From NCBI GenBank assembly GCA_020186115.1, contig WSYJ01000025.1:1-64000 (forward strand): 64,000 bases of DNA. The letters are read 5' to 3'. The notes beneath the pieces were generated by a model, which saw nothing but the letters and a program-made list of their open reading frames with translations, was not told where the DNA came from and did not search any database. This document shows positions 29,777 to 39,721 of the stretch, in pieces. The translations under genes were made by a program, and so were the position numbers. Every line of letters begins with the position of its first letter. Position 1 is the first letter of the stretch. The stretch is from Histomonas meleagridis. Taxonomy: Eukaryota; Parabasalia; Tritrichomonadida; Dientamoebidae.

Positions 29777-30293
29777 ACATGCTGCAAAGTAATAACAAGA
29801 GATGAACAAATGTGTTTCCTGTTTTACATTTTATTTAATGTGGTTCAACAATTCTATTAAATTATGTTCGTTTGTTATTTAATTTTTTATAGCCTTGCTT
29901 AAATCATTGTGTGTCGGATTTCAGATGAATGGTTCCTCATGATTTAGGTTTATTACCACCTTGTGTAAAATCATTTTCAATTTTATAGAACATTAAATTT
30001 ATATCAATGCCATTTTGTACTAAAATAAGGTATCTGTCTAACTATTTGAATACGAGCATTTTGTTCATTTATAGGAGGAATAGAATTTTTTTGTTCGAGT
30101 TAAAATCAAGAATATATCTTCCAATTGCAACCATTAAATTGATGAAATAATATGAAATATATATATTAATGACATTCAGTATTCATTTTATTGACTTTAT
30201 TTCCAACACATTTCATGATGAAAATATTTTTCATTTAAATATAAAATATATAAATTCATTTTTAATATTATTTTTCAATTTATTAAATATTTT
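29777..30293. repeat. Intergenic region duplicated at 58.6-60.0 kb
   Basis: From about 29920 the sequence closely matches 58570-58740 and 59430-60050 in the same orientation (for example CCTTGTGTAAAATCATTTTC and GAGTTAAAATCAAGAATATA). No gene is seen. It is the 5' flank of a duplicated BspA-like gene. Confidence 0.7.
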
Positions 30294-31334
30294 TTGAAAA
30301 GTTATTTAATTTATGATAAAAATGAACAAAATTTCAAAATTTTTTTGATTTTAATGATTATTTTTTTTGTTAATACAAAACAATCATATAACGAAGAGAC
30401 AAAAACACTCACAATATCTGATTTCAATGATTATTCAAAAGATTATATGAATGATACAGAACATGTTATAATTATTGATGTTGGCGAGATTGAAAGTGAT
30501 GCATTCAGAGAATGGCCTTTATTAACAACAGTAATAATTGGAGAAACAGTTGGAAATATAAATAGTAGAGCATTTGCATCATGTACAAAATTAAAATATG
30601 TCCAATTTCCAGATAAATTAATAGATTCAATTGGAGGTGGTGCATTTGCAGAATTTATTTCATTAAATAATATTACAATTCGTTGTAATAGCATTGGTGA
30701 TAATGTATTTTATAAATGTACAGGACTTGAAACGATAACATTAGATGAAGGCGTACGAAATATTGGCTCAGATGCATTCAGAGGATGTACAAACCTTGTG
30801 AATATTTATATACCAAGTTCTGTTACTTCGATTGGGAATGCATTTTTAGAATGTACAAATCTTCAATTTATTAATGTTTCAGAAGAAAATATTGGATATT
30901 CTAATTATGAAAATGATGGGGTTTTATATAATAAAGAAATTACACAAATTATTAGTTATCTTAATATGAAAAGTAAAACATTTACAATTCCTAAATCAGT
31001 CATTTCTATTATGAATTATTCTTTTGCAAGTTGTAATAATTTAGAAAGAATTTTTATTGATGAAAATGTTCAATATATTAATTCATGTGCATTTTTTAAT
31101 TGTACATCACTTCAATGTATTCATTTTAAAGGAGAAATTTCACCAGAAATTTCAAATGATGCATTTGTTAATATCAATGCGACATTAGTTATGACAATAG
31201 AAACATATCAAAATGAAACATTTGGAAATATGGAAATTACTAAGGGAACAACACTTGACGAATGTCTCCCGCCAACACGCACATTCACACTGACACAAAG
31301 TGATACATTCACTGAATCACTTCCATCTGATTGA
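30294..31334 (+). CDS. BspA-like leucine-rich-repeat surface protein, C-terminus missing
   Basis: The frame reads a hydrophobic leader (IFLILMIIFFVNTKQS), then about nine BspA/TpLRR-type repeats (IESDAFREWPLL, INSRAFASCTKL, IGSDAFRGCTNL, INSCAFFNCTSL), then the start of a Thr/Ser stalk (TFTLTQSDTFTESL) and stops at TGA 31332. No ATG starts the open stretch at its 5' end; ATG 30354 would give a short signal peptide, so the start is uncertain. Full-length relatives end in a transmembrane helix and cytoplasmic tail, absent here, so this copy is truncated and may be secreted or dead. BspA-like proteins are a large trichomonad surface family linked to adhesion. Confidence 0.75.
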   Translation: MKSYLIYDKNEQNFKIFLILMIIFFVNTKQSYNEETKTLTISDFNDYSKDYMNDTEHVIIIDVGEIESDAFREWPLLTTVIIGETVGNINSRAFASCTKLKYVQFPDKLIDSIGGGAFAEFISLNNITIRCNSIGDNVFYKCTGLETITLDEGVRNIGSDAFRGCTNLVNIYIPSSVTSIGNAFLECTNLQFINVSEENIGYSNYENDGVLYNKEITQIISYLNMKSKTFTIPKSVISIMNYSFASCNNLERIFIDENVQYINSCAFFNCTSLQCIHFKGEISPEISNDAFVNINATLVMTIETYQNETFGNMEITKGTTLDECLPPTRTFTLTQSDTFTESLPSD

Positions 31335-31406
31335 TATATTGAAGTGACTGTATCAGGAATTGTAATGATGAACAATTTGTAAACAAATTATCCGTAACGA
31401 AATATA

Positions 31407-32868
31407 CCCTGGTATTCCTCCAATTGGTGGTATAGGTGACCGTTAAGGAGATGTCATTTCAAATGGAAAGGAAGAAAACTTCAAAAGATAAATATAAACT
31501 GGTTTTCATGATTTTGTGTAAAGTCGGGTCCATGTGCTTAATGATAAGAAGCTATTATGATATTTATATGATGAATTTATTTATCAATTTTTTAAATATT
31601 TTAAAGATTTAGGTGTTTACTGATCTGGAAAGCATAATGACCAAGAATCCTGGATAACATGGCTCTGGAGATGTTCCCAAGCCCAGATCAAATGTTGTGC
31701 TGCAATTGATTTTGTAAGTTTTACATTTCGATCCTCGTTGTAACGTTTTCGAAATAGATACTTTGCCGTGGCCTTTAAGCAGCCAAAGGCCCTTTTATCC
31801 AAGGGCTGGAACATATCAGTCATCCCAGGAGGGATATAATATAATTTGATCTTGCGCTCATTTGCTAAATTTCGAACTGTTTCACAAATATGAGCTTAGT
31901 ATGAATCCAAAATCAAATGAATTTCATCATCATCGTTGAAATGCTGACGAAGGAAGATGAGATATCCAGAGAATGTTTCAGCGGTTGTCCTACCGTTTTC
32001 CGAATGAGCTGACATGTGAGGTGAGACATCCCCAATTTGGGATGCTTCACAAGCCTGCGTTTTGCCTTTGGCTATATAATAAAGAGGAATTTTGGTACCA
32101 TCGGCTATAATGCTCGCTATGACAGTCAAGGATTCCTTTTCATATGACATAACATTGATATTGATCGAATCTGATCCAGTTCCTGCCCATGTAAGAATCC
32201 CATTTGGGAATGCTCTCCAACTTGTTTCGTCACAGTTAATGATCCTTCCGTGGTCAACAGTTGACAGAAGTTGCCTGATTCTTTCGACAAATGTATTTAT
32301 ACTATCTTGTGAGACTATTGGCCTTCGCTTCGCATGGAGGGACCTTGATGAGATGTGATTTCGTTTCTTAAAGTCAGTGATAAAATGTTGAGATGTAATG
32401 AATTGTTTTTTTTCATCGATGTTAATTTCGTCTTGATACTTGGTCAAATAAGCATTCATTACAATTTCGATAAAATCATCGTTGGTAAAGACATACCCTG
32501 GTTTCAGGAAACAATCAATGATATAATCCTTGATTGCTTTCTGTTCTGTATTGGTAAAGATTCTGTGCCCTTGTCCATGGCATGTTTGCCATGGCCTCCA
32601 TTCAGGGTTTTTAATCAAACACCTTATCCAGTTCCTTAATGTTGATTCTGGAATTCCGGTTGAAGCTGAGATTTTGTAAATTGAGGGCACTCCCCTTGAA
32701 ATCTGATCCAAAATTAACGATATCTTTTGTCTTTTTGTATAATTAGAATAATTATTGTGGGGTTTTCCTCTGAACAATGAATTTGACATCTTATTTATAA
32801 TACCGTTTACTATTTTTTTTGAATAGTTTAAACGTTTTTCGATACCACCAATTGGAGGAATACCAGGG
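31407..32868 (-). mobile_element. Complete pogo-like DNA transposon with 27-bp TIRs and TA target duplication
   Basis: The left TIR is at 31407-31433 (CCCTGGTATTCCTCCAATTG...) and the right at 32842-32868 as its complement; each is flanked by TA (31405-31406 and 32869-32870), the mark of Tc1/mariner-pogo insertion. It encodes one transposase on the minus strand. The element lies about 70 bases downstream of the truncated BspA-like gene. Confidence 0.92.
31617..32789 (-). pseudogene. Pogo-like DDE transposase, single internal stop
   Basis: From ATG 32789 the frame runs about 390 codons to TGA/TAA near 31617, with one in-frame TAA at 31898-31896. Order: helix-turn-helix DNA-binding head (YTKRQKISLILDQISRG, ASTGIPESTLRNWIRC), then the DDE_1-type core with Asp in IINCDETSW, Asp in LILDSY and Asp in TDMFQPLDKRAFG. 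It would bind and move the surrounding TIRs. The stop falls right after the second catalytic Asp. ACCGTTTA lies 13 bases upstream of the start, so the element carries its own promoter-like motif. Confidence 0.85.
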
Positions 32869-32969
32869 TAATTTTGTTTGTTTCTAATTACAAAGAAAAC
32901 AACAATCAAAAACATGACAAATTCACATTATTTCATGTAAAATATTTCTAATTTATTAATAATCATTAA

Positions 32970-33563
32970 TTAACATTCGCATTTTTTTTGTTGACCAGTA
33001 TTAATTTTTCTATTAATGTCTTTTCCAAGTTCTTGCTCCTGATTTACGTTTACAATTGAGGCTGCTAACCTTGAAAACAATTTGTAAATTCCTGTTCCAT
33101 TTAAAGCAGATGTTTGTTCGATAATAAATCCTCTTGATTTTGCCCAACTTTTTGCTTCCTCGAATGATATCTGTTCTTTTCCTGTAAGATCGCATTTATT
33201 TGCTGCAATAGCAATAATTGTTGATGGACCTGCAACTTCAATTACTTCGCGAACCCAACTTTCTAAGTGTTGATATGATGTTGGTATTGTTTGGTCGTAT
33301 ACTGCAACTGATGCAATTGCATTTCTGTAATAAATTGGACCAAGAGATCTAAATTTTTCTTGACCAGATGTATCCCAAATTTGCATTTCTACTTTTATAT
33401 CACCTATGTCTTCGACAAATATTTGGTAATTTGAACCAATTGTACTTTGTTCAAATTGGTTAAAAGTATGATCTACAAGTTGATTTAATATTGAAGTTTT
33501 TCCGACAGCAGAATCTCCAACCATAACAACCCTTGCTTGTTTAACTTTTGGTTCTACCATCAT
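32970..33563 (-). CDS. Rab-family small GTPase
   Basis: 197 residues with all guanine-binding motifs: G1 GDSAVGKTS (residues 16-24), switch I TIGSNYQIF, G3 WDTSGQEKF, RabF-type RSLGPIYYRNA, G4 NKCD, G5 TSALNG, and a C-terminal CEC for double prenylation. It acts as a membrane-bound switch in vesicle transport. It has the YYRNA and RSLGPIYYR pattern nearest to Rab5-like members, but subfamily is uncertain. Ser replaces Ala in DTAGQ. The 3' end is close to the pogo-like transposon. Confidence 0.93.
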   Translation of the reverse strand: MMVEPKVKQARVVMVGDSAVGKTSILNQLVDHTFNQFEQSTIGSNYQIFVEDIGDIKVEMQIWDTSGQEKFRSLGPIYYRNAIASVAVYDQTIPTSYQHLESWVREVIEVAGPSTIIAIAANKCDLTGKEQISFEEAKSWAKSRGFIIEQTSALNGTGIYKLFSRLAASIVNVNQEQELGKDINRKINTGQQKKCEC

Positions 33564-33921
33564 GGTAAAATCTTAAGAATTGTTGTCTATAATATTATAA
33601 GATCCCATTTTTAACCGCATTTTTCCAGTTTTGAGTGCAGCACTTTTTCGTAATCCAACCAAAATTTCTTGAAGACCTTATTTACAATCTGACTTTGTCC
33701 CTAATCTCTTTGATAACACGTTATCTGTAAATGGTTTTTTAAGTAAAATGCGAACGAGACACATGATTACGCATAAATGATTCAAACAATGTAAAATTTG
33801 AATTTCGAAATTGGATTCAAATTTAATATTTTGATATCAAAAAACGCTTCAACACTAAAAAAAAAAAAAAAGCAAAATTAATTCTGTATACTTTATATTT
33901 TATTGATAAAATACAAAATTT
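33564..33921. other. Intergenic, no gene seen
   Basis: 358 bases between the start of the Rab gene and the 3' end of the large HEAT gene; a poly-A run lies at 33857. Nothing else is recognised. Confidence 0.5.
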
Positions 33922-36900
33922 CTATTTCTTTAAAGAGTCAATTGCGTTTTTAATGCATTTAATATGGAACGATGGCGGGAACAAGAAAGGCGACACTTCG
34001 TTTTTATATTTCAGTTCTTTTTCGCATTCCTTATTTTTCTTCATATCATTTAAGACCGAGTTTATAACGTTTGGATAATTTGCTATTCTTTTATATATTA
34101 AATTTATCAAGTCATATTCGCATAATTCAATTCTTTGATTTTCGTTATAACAAAAATGATAAGACAAAGCCTTACAACAAGGTTCTCTAATTTGTGGGTT
34201 TTCATCACTTAAAATCCTTAAAGTAATTTTCCAAGGAATATCATTAATAACCTTTGAATACATTTGTTCATGAAATACGAGTGTCAGTTTTGATAAACCG
34301 AACAAAATGTTTTGAATTGGTTTGTAATCAAAAGTGGAAAACTTTGAAAATCGATGCATAACGATTTTAACATCAGACAAAAAGATTGGAATCAAATTCA
34401 AGAGACTTGTTAACTTTGCATCTTCTTTAGTTTCATATAGAAGTGCTATGAAACGTCTTTTTTGTAGTTCATTTGGTTGGAATTCTTTAGTAATAATTGG
34501 ACATAAAATATCGAAAATTTGATTATTTTTATCATTAAGTAATAAGTCCAATAAAACCGATTTAATTTTATCCGATTTTATCATTTTCATTTTAGCTCTG
34601 GAAAGTAAATAATGTAATTTAAAAGTTAATTCATTTGATTCCAATAAATTTATAATTTGTTCTTCATTTAATATTGAAAAAGATGTTCGAATTAATTGAT
34701 AACCAAATGGCAAATGTTTAATTCGATTTCTTTCTTGGAATATTTTTATTAAAATCGGATACATTATATCCAAACAATCAAATTCGCTAGCTAACGATAC
34801 ATATATATAAATTTGTATATAATCTGTTATATGATTTTTAATTAATGTTGAGCACATTTCATAAACTTCTGGATATAAATTCTTTACAACGTTTGGAAAT
34901 TTTCGTGATAATTGTTGAATTTGTAATAATATTCCATCTATAGTATTCGTATCATTTTTTATATTAATAATTTTATGAATTCTTTTTGATACAAATTCTT
35001 CTGCTTTTAATGGATCGATTACAACTAATAAAGCTCTCGATGCAGCTCTTCTTAATCTTGAAGATTTACAAGAACATAAATCGGAAATTCTTTCGAATAA
35101 TTCGATGTTTGGGAAAGGTTTCATTATTTGAATTATTTGTAAGATTATATATGTAACTTGATCTTGTTCAAGTAAATGTTCAAGGAAGAAATCATAAGCG
35201 CCTTCAACTGATTTAAAGAAGTCAGTGTTTAAAATGCATTTATATTCTTTAGGCTCTTCTTTATGACCCCAATGTCTTAATAACAAAGTAGTTAAACAAT
35301 GATTAGCAGTCGTTTTAAGTTCGAATGACATTGGTTGACAATTTACAAATAACACTGACATTATTAATTTAACTGCGTATGGTTCGAAATTACTTTGTGT
35401 CGTTAAGTCAGTAGCTATAGATTCAGTTAATAACAATGCCGAAATTATATCATTAACAGAACATGGATTATCCAAAGTAGTAAAACAATGTTGTACCATT
35501 AAATGATATATAGAACGTTGAGAGCCAAATAAATTCATAGGTTCTGAATGTATTAAAGCCATAGCAGCTTGAATAAATCCACCAGAAATTCTATGCTCTA
35601 ATTTAGTAAAATTTCCAGATGCTTCAAGTAATGATATTGTCCATTGATATGGGAAATTTGAACAATTTTCTCTTGTGAAACATCTTGCACATAAAGCTTG
35701 AAAAGTTAAATGTGCATAATAAACAGATGAATAATTACAAGATTCAACTAAAAAGTTTAATAATGTATCACCTGTTTCTTTAATTACTTCTTTTGATATA
35801 TCTTCAAAACATCGATTTATTATACATGAAATTATATTTAATGATTGTCGTACGACTAACCAATATTTAATAGCTAATGTATGTGTTTGTGATTCAACAA
35901 TTTCACCTTTTATTGAATGAATTGGCATTGATTCGATATTAACTGTCACTCCGATATAATCTAATGATTCACGAATTAATTTACATAATTTTGGAAACAT
36001 TTTATTAGTTAAAAATGATATACTAATTGGGATCTTATTAGTGCTTTGTAATATATGTAATATTACTGATAAAGGAAAATGTGAAACAATTTGATTTTGA
36101 TCATTACAAAATTCTAACCACATATTATTAATTATTTCTTCAAATGATTGATCATTACGAGTTAAATGTACAAGTGCTATTAATCGTGCAGCACTATCAG
36201 TTTCTCTAAAACGTGTACTTCCTTTATATTTATCGATTAATTCCTTTATAAATGCATTATCTTTATTAAATGTTAATGTGAATATATTTGGTTGTGTTTT
36301 ATTATTTATCATTTTATTTATTAATATTAATGATCGAAATATTAAATCTCGAAGGATATAATTACTTTCGAATAATTTTAATATTAATTGTTGTAAAAGT
36401 TCTTTCGAAAATAATTGTATTGGTTTATGTCTCCAAATAATTTTTATTACATTTAATATATATGATTTCTTATTATCACATTGAGATAATTTTAAAATTG
36501 GTAATATTTGATCCATTAAATCATTTAAAAAAGTTGTACATTGTTCAGGTTTTAAACGTGGGATAACTAATTCTAAACATCTTTCAAGTTCTTTTTGATA
36601 TTGTATATCGAAATATAAGAAAACTCTTGGAATTGTTTCATGTAATATACTTATTAATTCTTTATCAAAGTTATGTTGACCACATAAAAGTCTTAAAGCT
36701 GAAAGTCGAACTTGAAAATCAAATGAATGTATAGCGTTACGTAAAAGTTGTGATGAAACAAATGGACTTAAAGTCATTTTAGCTTCAACTGAAGCAAGTA
36801 ATAATAACAATGTTAACTTTTCTTCTTCTTCAATATTTGTAAATGATGTTAAATGTTCTATTAATAATTTTATTGCACTTTTATTAGTTTTCGCAATAGA

Positions 36901-38214
36901 ATTTAATACTATAGTTCTGTTTTGTTGTGACATTAACTTTAATTTACTAAATAATAAATTCGAATATTCTTGTGGAATTTGAAACTTTTCATATAACTCA
37001 GATAAACATCGAAGCGCTAAGTTTTGATGTGTTTCAATCATATCAATAATTTCTTGAAAAAAAGTTTTTGTTATGTTCGATATTTGCATACATGGTATAA
37101 TTAATGGTAATGAATCTTGTCTTAAAAATGATGTCTTTGGTAATGATAATATTCTTGAAAATAACATCTCATAAAACTTTGATGGGTTTTGAATATGTGA
37201 TGCACATTGTAATAACATTACAATACAATATCGCATTGCTCGACGATTTGCTGTATCATTTACTTCTGGTGATGAAAACAATGCATTACAACACATATTT
37301 AATGCTTTTGGTGTAATTTGTTTTGCTGTCGCTTTTAATACTGCTGATAACATAGTATAAAAACATGCACGACCAATGTCATCTGTTGGTGGTTGTTTTA
37401 TTGTACTTGAAAGTAATGTAAATCGATTTGCTATTTCACTGATTTTGACATCAGGTAATGAAAAAATTACAGATGCAATCAGTTGAAGTTTGGCTGATGT
37501 GGGTAATGTTTGTTGAACAAATTCAATAAAACTAATATTGGAAATGAATGTACATTTGTCTAAAACTGTTGGTTTTTTATCGATTATTTCGTCAATTAAT
37601 TCTTTTAAAGAAGTATCTAAGCCGACAAGTGCAAGAAGTAAATATGTTAATGCTTGGCATAAGAGCGATAATGTTGAATATGTAAATGATTCTATGTTGG
37701 TAAGAATTGAAAAAATGGACGAACAAAAGATTTCTGGATTTGGAAGAATTTCGGCCCATTTCTTCATGAATTGTGAAAGTGCGGTGGCAAGAACTTGGAA
37801 AGGCTCATTTTGGATAATGAATTGTTGGAGAAGATCAAGAATATGTATCGCTATTTCGTGGGCTTTTTCTTTAGATAATGCACCAGCTGGTAGAAGAAAA
37901 ATAGCATTATGGATTGGGGCTATAACAGAGGACGATTGAGACATTGCCATTTTAACTATCGAATGAATTATTGGAAGAAAGTAACTACTTTCAATACCAC
38001 TTAATTCATAAGACATTGCAGCTAAAATTCTCGTTGGAACAGTTGGTGAATCAAAATCACAAATATTTGTTTTTATTGATGATATCAAAATATTTGGAGC
38101 ATTCTGTGAATAACTTCGAATTGCAGAAGAAAGCCGATATAACGCACGTTTTGAAATATTATTACCACATTGGATACAGGATTTAATCACCTGCCCAAGT
38201 TCTTCTTCAGACAT
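33922..38214 (-). CDS. Giant HEAT/ARM-type helical-repeat protein
   Basis: 1,430 residues of continuous amphipathic helix pairs, with many HEAT-like units (for example LRRAASRALLVVIDP, AMALIHSEP, VRLSALRLLCGQHNF) and no catalytic motif. Such solenoids act as scaffolds in vesicle coats, proteasome or nuclear transport, or kinase complexes. A HEATR5/Laa1-like role in clathrin-adaptor traffic is one possibility, but I cannot support it with motifs. There are no stops or frameshifts over 4.3 kb, so the gene is intact. ATG 38214 is the natural start (MSEEELGQVIKSCIQCG). Confidence 0.8.
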   Translation of the reverse strand: MSEEELGQVIKSCIQCGNNISKRALYRLSSAIRSYSQNAPNILISSIKTNICDFDSPTVPTRILAAMSYELSGIESSYFLPIIHSIVKMAMSQSSSVIAPIHNAIFLLPAGALSKEKAHEIAIHILDLLQQFIIQNEPFQVLATALSQFMKKWAEILPNPEIFCSSIFSILTNIESFTYSTLSLLCQALTYLLLALVGLDTSLKELIDEIIDKKPTVLDKCTFISNISFIEFVQQTLPTSAKLQLIASVIFSLPDVKISEIANRFTLLSSTIKQPPTDDIGRACFYTMLSAVLKATAKQITPKALNMCCNALFSSPEVNDTANRRAMRYCIVMLLQCASHIQNPSKFYEMLFSRILSLPKTSFLRQDSLPLIIPCMQISNITKTFFQEIIDMIETHQNLALRCLSELYEKFQIPQEYSNLLFSKLKLMSQQNRTIVLNSIAKTNKSAIKLLIEHLTSFTNIEEEEKLTLLLLLASVEAKMTLSPFVSSQLLRNAIHSFDFQVRLSALRLLCGQHNFDKELISILHETIPRVFLYFDIQYQKELERCLELVIPRLKPEQCTTFLNDLMDQILPILKLSQCDNKKSYILNVIKIIWRHKPIQLFSKELLQQLILKLFESNYILRDLIFRSLILINKMINNKTQPNIFTLTFNKDNAFIKELIDKYKGSTRFRETDSAARLIALVHLTRNDQSFEEIINNMWLEFCNDQNQIVSHFPLSVILHILQSTNKIPISISFLTNKMFPKLCKLIRESLDYIGVTVNIESMPIHSIKGEIVESQTHTLAIKYWLVVRQSLNIISCIINRCFEDISKEVIKETGDTLLNFLVESCNYSSVYYAHLTFQALCARCFTRENCSNFPYQWTISLLEASGNFTKLEHRISGGFIQAAMALIHSEPMNLFGSQRSIYHLMVQHCFTTLDNPCSVNDIISALLLTESIATDLTTQSNFEPYAVKLIMSVLFVNCQPMSFELKTTANHCLTTLLLRHWGHKEEPKEYKCILNTDFFKSVEGAYDFFLEHLLEQDQVTYIILQIIQIMKPFPNIELFERISDLCSCKSSRLRRAASRALLVVIDPLKAEEFVSKRIHKIINIKNDTNTIDGILLQIQQLSRKFPNVVKNLYPEVYEMCSTLIKNHITDYIQIYIYVSLASEFDCLDIMYPILIKIFQERNRIKHLPFGYQLIRTSFSILNEEQIINLLESNELTFKLHYLLSRAKMKMIKSDKIKSVLLDLLLNDKNNQIFDILCPIITKEFQPNELQKRRFIALLYETKEDAKLTSLLNLIPIFLSDVKIVMHRFSKFSTFDYKPIQNILFGLSKLTLVFHEQMYSKVINDIPWKITLRILSDENPQIREPCCKALSYHFCYNENQRIELCEYDLINLIYKRIANYPNVINSVLNDMKKNKECEKELKYKNEVSPFLFPPSFHIKCIKNAIDSLKK

Positions 38215-38460
38215 TTAATGTTTCACTTAGGCCCAACATTTCGGTTTTTTTCACATACGCTGTCAATTAATTGACAGTACGGGCAAAAATACGCCTCAAT
38301 CTTTTATCGCCTATGAAAATTGAAAGGATTATAACGGTCCACGAGAGGGCAAAGCTGAATTACTTCGATTCAGTAAATCCTTTCAACATACGTTTAAAAT
38401 TTAAAGTATTTCTAAACAATTTTAATTAACTCTTTTTATTTCGGTTTGGATCAATAGTTA

Positions 38461-39648
38461 TCATTTATGTCTTCTTAATAAGAAGAACTGAACCACGGCA
38501 ACTACCACAAGTATTATAGCTATAAAATATAATACAATCCCAGAGGTTCCATCGTTATCAGTGTTTCCTTTCCTTTCAACAGGCGCTTGAGCTGGCGTTT
38601 GTTTGAGTCTTTGTAGCAATGACTCTAAATATGTTTCTCTGTTCTTTAAATTCAATATTTCGAGGTCTTTGTCACTTTCAAGCGTTGCTTTATGTTCTTT
38701 TCCTTCTTCTTCCTTTAACACGTTCAACTTACTCATTACGAGTTCGCGCATTTTGATAAGTTCTTCTTCGTTATGTTCTGGCGCAAGTCCATGCGCAGAG
38801 CCATTAACTTCTAAAATATATTCTTTTCCATCTTCGGCTACAATTGAATCGATGCAAAACGTTTCCATGTCGGGAAATGCTTTACGTATTTCGTCAATCC
38901 ACATTTTATACTTCGGCGTCATGTCAATGTCTTCGCGTTCATTTGACATTCCATAATTAACTTTCCATTCCATTGCAGTACGTTTATGCGCCCTATAATA
39001 GTCTGGAGCAATAAAAACAATTCGGACTTCATATGCTGATGTGATAAACGGTTCGGCCATTGCATAATCATGATGAAGATGAAGAATACTTTTGACGTCA
39101 TCAAGCTCACTACTGTTGTTAATACGCGTTTTGCCATAACCTGCATGCGAATATGAGACTTTGAGAACATATGGAATGGATGGAGTAATAAACATTTCAC
39201 GTGGCTCAGAATAATAATATTGTGGGATGACAGGGAAGTTGTCGGAACCAAGCCTTTTTTCAATGGATTTGAGACAGCCAATCATTAATGGACGATCAAG
39301 ATCACATACAATTGACGAAAAAGCATTGATCATAGGAATATTGGCATGCATGAAACCATATAAAACATTTCTATAATCAGGTTTGGTTCCAAGGACACCG
39401 ATGTATCTACAAAACATTCGAATTAAAATCAAATCAGGAGTGATAGTTCTTCTTCTTTTTTGGTTTTCGGAATTTGGGAATCTTGCAATCCCAAGATTGA
39501 CAACTGCATTATTCGGATATGAAGTTAATGAAATATCTTCCCAACATGCTTGTTCAACAGTAAAAACATCAGTGTAGTCTGCACAAAGTTGGTACCAATT
39601 TTCTCCTGGGTTGGCAATAACAAGAACTGTTGGTATTTTTTTGCTCAT
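38461..39648 (-). CDS. Synapsin-like ATP-grasp protein with C-terminal membrane anchor
   Basis: 395 residues. Residues ~70-310 match the synapsin C-domain in order: ...VLKVSYSHAGYGKTRI (glycine loop, residues 161-176; Lys163), YAMAEPFITSAYEVRI, YYRAHKRTAMEWKVNYG, YKMWIDEIRKAFPDMETFCI, and ILEVNGSAHGL, the metal-binding acidic end. Animal synapsins bind ATP and cluster synaptic vesicles. Here a short coiled coil (~300-350) and a single hydrophobic helix (~371-391, IVLYFIAIILVVVAVVQFFL) with tail RRHK make it tail-anchored, unlike animal synapsins. Possible roles are ligase activity or vesicle tethering. It is divergent from the CCA gene, 73 bases apart. Confidence 0.8.
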   Translation of the reverse strand: MSKKIPTVLVIANPGENWYQLCADYTDVFTVEQACWEDISLTSYPNNAVVNLGIARFPNSENQKRRRTITPDLILIRMFCRYIGVLGTKPDYRNVLYGFMHANIPMINAFSSIVCDLDRPLMIGCLKSIEKRLGSDNFPVIPQYYYSEPREMFITPSIPYVLKVSYSHAGYGKTRINNSSELDDVKSILHLHHDYAMAEPFITSAYEVRIVFIAPDYYRAHKRTAMEWKVNYGMSNEREDIDMTPKYKMWIDEIRKAFPDMETFCIDSIVAEDGKEYILEVNGSAHGLAPEHNEEELIKMRELVMSKLNVLKEEEGKEHKATLESDKDLEILNLKNRETYLESLLQRLKQTPAQAPVERKGNTDNDGTSGIVLYFIAIILVVVAVVQFFLLRRHK

Positions 39649-39721
39649 TTTGGATTTTTTGGAGTTTTGGCAATTTAAAATACGTCACTTTTGATGATTT
39701 GAGGGACTTTGTTTGGCTAAA

